A DNA stretch of 5,224 nucleotides. Origin: JBOFDK01 sp051650305. Its GTDB lineage: Bacteria; Bacillota; Clostridia; Lachnospirales; Cellulosilyticaceae. Numbering within the stretch: the stretch's first letter is position 1; each line of letters begins with the position of its first letter. Positions 1 through 5,224 of this stretch are shown piece by piece. Location of the stretch: assembly GCA_051650305.1 (NCBI GenBank), contig JBOFIT010000183.1:1-5224 (forward strand), given 5' to 3'. The notes beneath the pieces are model-generated. The model saw only the letters and a list, made by a program, of their open reading frames with translations. It was not told the origin of the DNA and searched no databases. Both the position numbers and the translations under genes were made by a program.

Positions 1-449
1 TCATCCGTATGCTTGTAGAGTGTGTAAGTAAAAACGGTAACCTTATCCTCAATGTGGGTCCAGATGCAACAGGACGTATTCCAAAGGAGTCAGTACAGAT
101 TCTAGAGGAAGTAGGCGCGTGGATGGCAGATAATGGGGATAGTATCTATGGATGTGGTCTAGCAGATTATCCAAAGCCTGAATGGGGACGCTTCACACAA
201 AAAGGAAATACATTGTATGCACATGTCATGGAAGAACAAGTAGGCGCAATTTGTCTACAAAATATGGCAGGTAAGATTAAATCCATGAGACTGCTCAAGG
301 ATAAGACAGAAGTGCAAGAGACATTCTTCTGGAACCTCAAAGAATACCAAGAGAATGCATTCTTCTTCTTTGATAAAAAAGCATTTGATTGCTACCCATT
401 ACCAGATCCAAAAGATACAGTTGTGGAAATTCAATTAAAAAATAGATAA
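1..449 (+). CDS. Alpha-L-fucosidase (GH29), C-terminal part only
   Basis: This is the 3' end of a gene cut by the left edge; the reading frame is open from base 3 and ends at TAA 447-449, leaving about 148 residues. GH29 enzymes hydrolyse terminal alpha-L-fucose from glycans by a retaining mechanism. The segment SKNGNLILNVGP (bases 27-62) followed by DATGRIP and a helix ending in GAWMADNGDSIYG matches the well-conserved end of the GH29 catalytic barrel, where the family typically reads 'VSKNGNLLLNIGP...G.IP...L..IG.WL..NGEAIY'. The rest, from WGRFTQKGNTLYAHV to the ending PDPKDTVVEIQLK, resembles the small beta-sandwich domain that closes these proteins. The catalytic nucleophile and acid/base lie upstream of the window, so activity and any signal peptide cannot be judged. 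No intrinsic terminator is visible after the stop. The family call is from remembered motifs and is fairly secure; substrate linkage is unknown. Confidence 0.9.
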   Translation, partial: IRMLVECVSKNGNLILNVGPDATGRIPKESVQILEEVGAWMADNGDSIYGCGLADYPKPEWGRFTQKGNTLYAHVMEEQVGAICLQNMAGKIKSMRLLKDKTEVQETFFWNLKEYQENAFFFFDKKAFDCYPLPDPKDTVVEIQLKNR

Positions 450-546
450 AATATACAAAAAAAAGAAAAATGTCCATGTTTTATTGTGGAAAATAGGTAT
501 AAGATAGGGAAGTACATAACAAAAACATAACATAGGGGGAAATACA
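450..546 (+). promoter_or_regulatory. AT-rich intergenic leader with possible promoter for the sugar ABC importer operon
   Basis: This 97-bp gap is the only place upstream of the importer genes with room for a promoter. A TATAAG hexamer at 498-503 matches the sigma-A -10 consensus at 5 of 6 positions. An A-rich tract at 457-470 sits where an UP element would lie for a start near 510. No good -35 box is found 16-18 bp upstream, so the promoter call is weak and an activator may be needed if it is real. An 8-bp direct repeat (ACATAACA at 514-521 and 525-532, 11 bp apart) lies between the putative start and the Shine-Dalgarno. The ribosome binding site is AGGGGGA at 534-540, six bases before the ATG. 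I see no convincing cre (CcpA) site. Confidence 0.35.
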
Positions 547-1866
547 ATGAACAAAAAAATACTAGCAGTAGGATTAGCATGTACAACTTTGGCAACTACT
601 TTGGTAGGATGTAGCGGTGGCGAAAATAAAGGTGCTGTTGCAAAGGGAGATAAAATCGAAATTCGTTTATTAACACGTATGGTTGGAACATCTCCACAAG
701 TACAAATTTACAACGAAGTTATCGAAGAATTTAAAGCCAAGTATCCAGAAGTGGTCATCGTAGATGATTCTCAAGGAGATGACTCTTCTTATAATAATAT
801 CTTAAAGACAGATATTTCATCAGGTACAATGCCAAATATCTTTCGTATTCAAGGGGTAGCGAATTTAGGGAAATACATAGATGAAGGGCTTATCTTAGAT
901 GTAGAACCTTTCATGGAAGAAGATTCAGAGTGGGGAGGTGGCTTCACAGAAGGTGCGGTAAACTACTATCGTGTACCAGGTTATGAAGGTGTGTACGGTG
1001 TGCCATGTGAATCAGGGCTTATCGGTATCTACTACAATGAGCGTATCTTCAAAGAAGCTGGATTCGATACATTCCCAGAGACTTGGAAAGAGTTTACAGA
1101 TGCCATTGAGAAAATTGATAGCCTAGGCTATACACCAATAGGACTAGGTGCTAAGACATCTTACATGGGTGGACATTTACATAACTTAATCTCTTACAGA
1201 TGGTTAGGCACAGATGCTGCCAAGAAATTAGGAACAAGAGAACTTTCATGGACAGATCCAGAGGTTGTAGAGACATTAGGATTTGTGAAGGAACTTCATG
1301 ATATCGGTGCATTCCCAGATGGTGTAGCAGGTATTAGTGATGATATCGTAAAAGCAGACTTCCAAAATGGTGATGCGGCAATGTTTATTACAGGGCCTTG
1401 GGCAATTCCATCATTCACAGACCCAGCGCAATGTCCAGAAGCAGACAATATCAAGTTTGCTAAGTTCCCATACTTTGAAGAAAAACCTGAATTCAAAGAT
1501 GAAGACATGCAAGTTATTTCTCCATACATGATCAATGGTAAGTTAGAAGGGCGTGAACTTGAGCTAACGATGGAACTTGTAAAGATGCTAACAAGCAAAG
1601 AAACAGCTGAGCGTTTTGCATATGAATCTTCTCAACTTTTACCACGTTCTGATATGAATATTGATCAATCTAAAGTATCATCAATTTTTGCAGACGTACT
1701 TAATTTAGGCTCAAACTCAACAGGTATTGCAGTAGATATATTTGACTATGATCCAATTCCATCAATGATTGACCGTACAAGAAACTCTATTGTAAGTTTA
1801 TTCACAGGTGCAACACCAGAAGAAGCAGCTAAAGAGATTCAAGCAGAAATTGATAATGCAAAATAA
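547..1866 (+). CDS. Sugar ABC transporter substrate-binding lipoprotein (family 1, CUT1 type)
   Basis: The 439-residue protein captures a sugar outside the membrane and delivers it to the permease pair encoded next. It begins with a lipoprotein signal peptide: basic MNKK, a hydrophobic core, then lipobox L19-V20-G21-C22, so Cys22 should be lipidated and the protein anchored to the outer face of the cell membrane. Family 1 binding-protein features are visible: YYNERIFKEAGFDTFPETW (residues 162-180), AAMFITGPWAIP (277-288, including the typical GPW turn), and a C-terminal helix rich in EEAAKEIQAEI. Length is usual for the family. The ATG is supported by AGGGGGA six bases upstream and by the signal peptide starting immediately. 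The gene ends TAA directly followed by an in-frame TAG. The ligand cannot be read from sequence; the neighbouring fucosidase makes an oligosaccharide likely. Confidence 0.95.
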   Translation: MNKKILAVGLACTTLATTLVGCSGGENKGAVAKGDKIEIRLLTRMVGTSPQVQIYNEVIEEFKAKYPEVVIVDDSQGDDSSYNNILKTDISSGTMPNIFRIQGVANLGKYIDEGLILDVEPFMEEDSEWGGGFTEGAVNYYRVPGYEGVYGVPCESGLIGIYYNERIFKEAGFDTFPETWKEFTDAIEKIDSLGYTPIGLGAKTSYMGGHLHNLISYRWLGTDAAKKLGTRELSWTDPEVVETLGFVKELHDIGAFPDGVAGISDDIVKADFQNGDAAMFITGPWAIPSFTDPAQCPEADNIKFAKFPYFEEKPEFKDEDMQVISPYMINGKLEGRELELTMELVKMLTSKETAERFAYESSQLLPRSDMNIDQSKVSSIFADVLNLGSNSTGIAVDIFDYDPIPSMIDRTRNSIVSLFTGATPEEAAKEIQAEIDNAK

Positions 1867-1875
1867 TAGCTAAAA

Positions 1876-1918
1876 ATAGTGAAAGTAGTCTGTGATTCTA
1901 GAAGATTGCTTTCACTAT
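1876..1918 (+). terminator. Intercistronic hairpin between binding-protein and permease genes (attenuator or mRNA-stabilising stem)
   Basis: A perfect 10-bp inverted repeat, ATAGTGAAAG at 1876-1885 and CTTTCACTAT at 1909-1918, extends inward through two G-U pairs to a continuous 16-bp RNA stem (1876-1891 with 1903-1918) closed by an 11-base loop. It begins ten bases after the binding-protein stop codon. No run of T follows the right arm (next bases ACTATTAAATGG), so it is not a standard intrinsic terminator. The position, directly after a binding-protein gene in a sugar importer operon, is a known site for stems that protect the upstream mRNA or reduce read-through and so make more binding protein than permease. 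The stem is seen directly; the role is inferred. Confidence 0.75.
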
Positions 1919-1947
1919 ACTATTAAATGGAGAAAAAGGAGTAACGT

Positions 1948-2832
1948 ATGAAACTTATAGATAATAAAGCAAAACTCTTTGCGATATGTTTTCTTTTACC
2001 AGCGATTCTAATCTATACAGCATTCCAAATCATTCCGCTAATAGGCGCATTTATCTTCTCTATGAGTGAATGGAATGGTATTGCAGGATCAAGTATTAAA
2101 TTTGTAGGATTTGATAACTTTGTTAAAGTGCTTAATGACCCACAATTTATGCTATCCCTCGTGAATATGGCTAAGATGGTATTTTTCAGTGTCTTATTCC
2201 ACACACCAATTGCCTTACTGATGGCAGTAGCAATCAATGGTGCCAAAAAAGGTGGGCGTTTCTTTAAAGCGGTTTACTTTGTACCGACAGTATTCCCATT
2301 GACAGCAGTTGGTTTACTATGGTATTTCATCTTCATGCCAAATGGTTCGTTGAATGCATTACTTGAGGCAATTGGCTTAAGCAGTTTAGTAACACCATGG
2401 TTAGTAGATAAAGCAACAGCCATGAATACCATTATTTTTGTAAATATATGGGCTGGGGTAGGTTACTACATGGTTATTCTACTTGCAGGTCTAACAACTA
2501 TTTCAGATGATGTTTATGAAGCGGCAGCGATAGATGGCGTAACACCTATTACAAAGTTCTTCTATATTACAGTACCACTTCTAAAACCAATTATTCGTAT
2601 GTGTATCTTAATGGATATTATTGGAACAATTAAAGTGTTTGACTTAGTATTTGTTATGACAGAAGGTGGACCAAATGGTCTTACAAACTTACCAACAACA
2701 TTGATGTATCAAGAAGCATTCAAGTATGATCATTACGGAGTAGGTAGTGCTATTGGTATCATCATACTGGGTATTTGTTTAGCAGGTACATTGCTAAGTG
2801 AAAAGATTACATCAAAAAGAGCTAAGGAATAG
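1948..2832 (+). CDS. Sugar ABC transporter permease, MalF/UgpA-like (CUT1 first membrane subunit)
   Basis: This 294-residue inner subunit should pair with the next gene product to form the membrane channel of the importer. Roughly six hydrophobic segments can be seen, near residues 10-38, 76-96, 109-130, 159-181, 213-235 and 264-284. The cytoplasmic EAA loop that docks the ATPase is clear: E191-A-A-A-I-D196-G197 followed by FFYITVPLLKP to residue 214, close to the family pattern EAA...DGA.....F..I.LP.L.P. The segment FDLVFVMTEGGP (231-242) is the second hallmark of MalF/UgpA-type subunits. The start is set by AAGGAG at 1936-1941, six bases before the ATG. It lacks the long N-terminal extension and large periplasmic loop of enterobacterial MalF, as is usual for Gram-positive members. 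It follows the hairpin gap and runs into the second permease gene 11 bp later. Confidence 0.95.
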   Translation: MKLIDNKAKLFAICFLLPAILIYTAFQIIPLIGAFIFSMSEWNGIAGSSIKFVGFDNFVKVLNDPQFMLSLVNMAKMVFFSVLFHTPIALLMAVAINGAKKGGRFFKAVYFVPTVFPLTAVGLLWYFIFMPNGSLNALLEAIGLSSLVTPWLVDKATAMNTIIFVNIWAGVGYYMVILLAGLTTISDDVYEAAAIDGVTPITKFFYITVPLLKPIIRMCILMDIIGTIKVFDLVFVMTEGGPNGLTNLPTTLMYQEAFKYDHYGVGSAIGIIILGICLAGTLLSEKITSKRAKE

Positions 2833-2838
2833 GGGGAG
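2831..2838 (+). promoter_or_regulatory. Ribosome binding site for the second permease, overlapping the first permease's stop codon
   Basis: AGGGGGAG starts inside the TAG stop codon (2830-2832) of the first permease gene and lies five bases before the ATG at 2844. Ribosomes ending on the first gene cover this site, which suggests translational coupling and equal production of the two membrane subunits. Confidence 0.7.
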
Positions 2839-2843
2839 AGACG

Positions 2844-3677
2844 ATGAAGCGTAAAAAAATAACTTTAACAACAGTGCTACAATATAGCTTCCTAATAGGT
2901 ATGGCAGCCATGTTTATTATGCCACTTCTATTTACATTGATTTCTTCATTAAAAGATAACCGTGAGATTTTTGCGAGTCCATTTGCATTGCCTGAAACTT
3001 ATCGGTTTGAGAACTATGTTATTGCTTGGAAAGAAGCAAACATGAGTCAGTTCTTCTTTAATAGTGTATTTATTTCTGTTGGAACAGTTGTACTCTTAAT
3101 TATTGTTGCGTCTATGGCGGCTTTTGTTATCGCACGTTTTAACTTTAAAGGTAATAAGTTTTTAATAATCTTCTTCCTGATCGGGATGATGGTGCCAATG
3201 CATACCATTCTTGTACCGATTACCTATCTTATTGGGACATTTGGATTGAAGAATAATTTATTTGTACTGATTTTACTTTATGTAGGGTTCTCTATACCAT
3301 TTAGTATTATGATTCTTAGCAACTTTATGAGAGGGATTAATCAATCGCTAGAAGAGGCAGCAATCATCGATGGAGCAAATTACTTACAAATTTATTTACA
3401 TGTAGCGCTACCACTGACAGTACCAGCGATGGCGACTATTTCAATCTTCAACTTCTTAAGTGCATGGAACAACGTACTCTTCCCATTACTCTTTATCAAT
3501 GACAAGAAGCTGAAGCCAATTGCACTCGGACTTCTGAACTTTAATGGTGAGAGAGGCTCACAATATGGACCATTAATGGCAGCTATCGCAATTACAGTCT
3601 TTATCCCACTTGTTATCTATTTATTATTCCAAGAAAAAGTAGAGGGTGGACTTGCAGCAGGTGCCGTTAAAGAGTAA
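2844..3677 (+). CDS. Sugar ABC transporter permease, MalG/UgpE-like (CUT1 second membrane subunit)
   Basis: This 277-residue protein is the partner of the preceding permease. About six hydrophobic segments are visible, near residues 13-36, 71-97, 106-130, 137-160, 192-216 and 242-263, after a short basic N-terminus (MKRKK). The EAA loop is present as E171-A-A-I-I-D176-G177-A with ALPLTVPAM following at 188-196, the expected contact for the ATPase. FNFLSAWNNVLFPL (202-215) and the C-terminal FQEKVEGGLAAGAVKE are typical of the MalG side of CUT1 importers, where the tail normally ends in 'GLTAGAVKG'. The start is fixed by AGGGGGAG overlapping the upstream stop. No ATPase gene follows; a YitT-family gene starts 15 bp later. 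Length and motifs are ordinary for the family. Confidence 0.95.
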   Translation: MKRKKITLTTVLQYSFLIGMAAMFIMPLLFTLISSLKDNREIFASPFALPETYRFENYVIAWKEANMSQFFFNSVFISVGTVVLLIIVASMAAFVIARFNFKGNKFLIIFFLIGMMVPMHTILVPITYLIGTFGLKNNLFVLILLYVGFSIPFSIMILSNFMRGINQSLEEAAIIDGANYLQIYLHVALPLTVPAMATISIFNFLSAWNNVLFPLLFINDKKLKPIALGLLNFNGERGSQYGPLMAAIAITVFIPLVIYLLFQEKVEGGLAAGAVKE

Positions 3678-3692
3678 AGGTGGCGAATTCAA

Positions 3693-4556
3693 ATGAAAGA
3701 AGCTATAAAAGGTAATACGGTATTCGGCGTTATTTTTTTAAATGTGGTAGGAGTAGTACTTTATGCAATAGGGATTAATTGCTTTGCTGCTCCCCACAAT
3801 ATTGCACCAGGGGGAGCCAGTGGTATTGCTATTATTATTAACTATATGACGGGCTTTCCAATAGGGGTATTTAGTTTCTTATTTAATATACCTTTTCTTA
3901 TTCTTATATGGGTGAAGGGATACTTTCCAAGGAGTTTTGTATACAAAACGTTTATTACAACCTTACTCTTATCTGTTGTCACAGATTTGATTGTAGTCAA
4001 GCTGCCAGTCTATCAAGGAGATGCTCTACTAGCTTCAATGTTTGCAGGGGTATTGATGGGCATAGGCTTAGCGCTTGTTCATGTAGGGCATTCCAATACA
4101 GGAGGAATTTCACTTATTGGTGTCATTGTACAAAGGTTAAATCCTAGATTTCAAGTAGGCGCACTGATTGCATGTTTGAATCTAGGGGTTGTCCTTTTAT
4201 CTGGGTTTGTCTACCGAAATGTAGAAAGTCTTCTATATGCTATGGTAACTGTCTATATATCAGGCATTTTCATGGATAAATTATTAGAGAATGTGTCTGC
4301 GAAAAACTTGATGCTTATTATGTCAGAGTGTACGGACAAAGTGAGACAAGTGCTAGTAGAATCACAGAAAGGCATCACTATTTTGCAAGGTGAAGGCGGC
4401 TATACAAGTAGACGACAACGTGTCATCTTATGTGCAGCCACTAAAGAAGACTGTGAACTTATGGAAAAGAAAATTAAAAAAGTGGACAAAGAATCCCTTA
4501 TTATTATTACACAAGCTAGTCGCGTAGAAGGTAAAGGGTTCAAACACGTTATGTAA
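3693..4556 (+). CDS. YitT family membrane protein (DUF161-type membrane domain plus C-terminal DUF2179 domain)
   Basis: The 287-residue protein has an N-terminal membrane domain (about residues 8-195) with five or six hydrophobic segments and a soluble C-terminal domain (about 220-283). The start LYAIGINCFAAPHNIAPGGASGIA (23-46) followed by TGFPIGVFSFLFNIPFL is characteristic of YitT proteins, and KGITILQGEGGYTSRRQRVILC (226-247) with a final VEGKGF is characteristic of the DUF2179 domain. The biochemical role of the family is not established. In the second half, where members often carry GASTGGTD, this protein reads GHSNTGGIS (132-140): one extra residue and Ser in place of Asp. A Shine-Dalgarno-like AAAGGTGG at 3676-3683 precedes the ATG by nine bases. 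It sits 15 bp behind a sugar permease gene and 19 bp before pepA, so it may share a transcript with both, though a functional link to sugar uptake is not evident. Confidence 0.9.
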   Translation: MKEAIKGNTVFGVIFLNVVGVVLYAIGINCFAAPHNIAPGGASGIAIIINYMTGFPIGVFSFLFNIPFLILIWVKGYFPRSFVYKTFITTLLLSVVTDLIVVKLPVYQGDALLASMFAGVLMGIGLALVHVGHSNTGGISLIGVIVQRLNPRFQVGALIACLNLGVVLLSGFVYRNVESLLYAMVTVYISGIFMDKLLENVSAKNLMLIMSECTDKVRQVLVESQKGITILQGEGGYTSRRQRVILCAATKEDCELMEKKIKKVDKESLIIITQASRVEGKGFKHVM

Positions 4557-4560
4557 AGAA

Positions 4561-4568
4561 AGAAGGAG
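4561..4568 (+). promoter_or_regulatory. Ribosome binding site that decides the aminopeptidase start
   Basis: AGAAGGAG lies seven bases before ATG 4576. A nearer ATG at 4571 is only two bases from the site and opens ATG-AGA-TGA, ending after two codons, so 4576 is the true start. The TGA of that tiny frame overlaps the aminopeptidase ATG. Confidence 0.75.
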
Positions 4569-4575
4569 ACATGAG

Positions 4576-5224
4576 ATGATTCATTTTGAAATAGGTAAGG
4601 AAATGTTGCATCAAGTAATCTTTGTAAAGGAAGCAAGTGAGACGATGAAGAACATTCAGTCTCCGATGCCTCTTATATTTAAGGGGAAGGCATTAGACGT
4701 ATGGACTTGTACATATGAGACAGGCGTGTGTAGTTATATTGGGTTAGGCGACGTGGAGGACCTTAGTCCGATTCGTATGAAGGAACTTGGTGCCAAAGCA
4801 ACGAAAGAAATGAAAAAACTAGGGGTACAGCAATTCGCTATCCAGATAGATGAACTCGTAGAAGCGAAGGGAATAGATGCCATCTGCTATGTGGCAGAAG
4901 GGTGTTTACTGGGAGACTATGTACCTAAGCAATACAAAGAGAAGCCACAAGAAGTGAAGGAGTGTATCGTGTCTTTCCAAGGAATCAATGGGGAAGATGA
5001 AGCTATACTTCAAGCAAGGCTTCAAGAAGTGGTAAACTTAAATGGAAGTGTCATCCAGGCAAGAAATTGGGTCAACGCACCAGGCAACAAGCTAAGACCT
5101 GAGCAGTTTGTGGCAGAAATCCAAGCACTTTTCGAAGGGACAGCCGTAGAGGTGGAAGTCTTTGATGAAGTGAAGCTAAGAGAGATGGGTATGGAAGCTT
5201 TACTTGCCGTAGGAACAAGCAGTG
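4576..5224 (+). CDS. pepA: Leucyl aminopeptidase (M17 family, PepA-like), N-terminal part, cut by the right edge
   Basis: The frame is open from ATG 4576 to the end of the window, giving 216 residues of a protein whose family usually has about 480-500. M17 enzymes are cytoplasmic two-metal aminopeptidases, usually hexameric, that remove N-terminal residues from peptides. Residues 1 to about 150 form the variable N-terminal domain, with YIGLGDVEDLSP (54-65) and an alternating alpha/beta look. The entry to the conserved catalytic domain is clear at ARNWVNAPGNKLRPEQF (162-178), matching the family's 'AR.LVN.P.N.LTPE', and at LREMGMEALLAVGTSS (201-216), matching 'L...GMGALLAVGQGS'. The metal-binding Lys, Asp and Glu residues and the NTDAEGRL signature lie beyond the edge, so activity cannot be confirmed. 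The gene begins 19 bp after the YitT-family gene with no terminator between. Peptide processing is the expected role; no tie to sugar uptake is obvious. Confidence 0.88.
   Translation, partial: MIHFEIGKEMLHQVIFVKEASETMKNIQSPMPLIFKGKALDVWTCTYETGVCSYIGLGDVEDLSPIRMKELGAKATKEMKKLGVQQFAIQIDELVEAKGIDAICYVAEGCLLGDYVPKQYKEKPQEVKECIVSFQGINGEDEAILQARLQEVVNLNGSVIQARNWVNAPGNKLRPEQFVAEIQALFEGTAVEVEVFDEVKLREMGMEALLAVGTSS

Noticed and set aside
473..490. Possible small inverted repeat TCCA...TGGA in the leader before the binding-protein gene
   Set aside because: Only four Watson-Crick pairs plus two G-U pairs; too weak to call a hairpin, operator or terminator for the fucosidase gene.
1296..1598. 100-codon open frame on the minus strand inside the binding-protein gene
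   Set aside because: It is the reverse complement of a well-supported coding region, has Ser-rich low-complexity translation, and shows no family resemblance.
1864..1869. Tandem stop codons TAA-TAG at the end of the binding-protein gene
   Set aside because: Tandem stops are common in AT-rich genomes and need no special explanation here.
2013..2246. 77-codon open frame on the minus strand inside the first permease gene
   Set aside because: Lies wholly within a clear permease gene and has no recognisable motif; a chance frame.
3908..4147. 79-codon open frame on the plus strand, out of frame within the YitT-family gene
   Set aside because: Cys-rich, patternless translation overlapping a family-matched gene; no independent support.
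4571..4579. Two-codon frame ATG-AGA-TGA ahead of the aminopeptidase
   Set aside because: It is only two bases from the Shine-Dalgarno, too close for efficient initiation, and is best read as a chance ATG rather than a regulatory mini-cistron.
4400..4636. 78-codon open frame on the minus strand across the YitT/PepA junction
   Set aside because: Covers the end of one good gene and the ribosome binding site and start of the next; the translation shows no motif.

Overview
The window is AT-rich, with strong purine-rich Shine-Dalgarno sites ahead of every complete gene, a lipoprotein-anchored solute-binding protein, and the YitT family. Together these suggest a low-GC Gram-positive bacterium of the Firmicutes, most likely an anaerobic, carbohydrate-degrading clostridium or Lachnospiraceae-type organism. 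The genus cannot be fixed from this sequence. All six coding regions lie on the + strand.

Layout: (1) 1-449 is the 3' end of a GH29 alpha-L-fucosidase gene, cut by the left edge. (2) 450-546 is a 97-bp AT-rich gap with a possible promoter, an 8-bp direct repeat and a strong ribosome binding site. (3) 547-1866 encodes a lipoprotein sugar-binding protein. (4) 1867-1947 is a gap holding a 16-bp stem hairpin. (5) 1948-2832 and 2844-3677 encode the two membrane subunits of a CUT1-type sugar ABC importer. (6) 3693-4556 encodes a YitT-family membrane protein. (7) 4576 to the right edge is the N-terminal part of an M17 leucyl aminopeptidase (PepA).

The binding protein and two permeases form a standard CUT1 importer without its own ATPase; such systems usually borrow a shared MsmX/MsiK-type ATPase encoded elsewhere. 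The adjacent fucosidase suggests, without proving, that the cargo is a fucosylated or related oligosaccharide or glycan fragment. The hairpin between the binding-protein gene and the first permease gene is well placed to raise binding-protein mRNA over permease mRNA. The yitT-like and pepA-like genes follow with gaps of only 15 and 19 bp and no visible terminator, so they may share the transporter transcript although their roles appear unrelated.

I see no mobile element, CRISPR array, tRNA, rRNA or phage gene, and no clear sign of a new biological system. The best second-look items are the intercistronic hairpin, the unusual YitT motif, and the coupling of yitT and pepA to a sugar importer.
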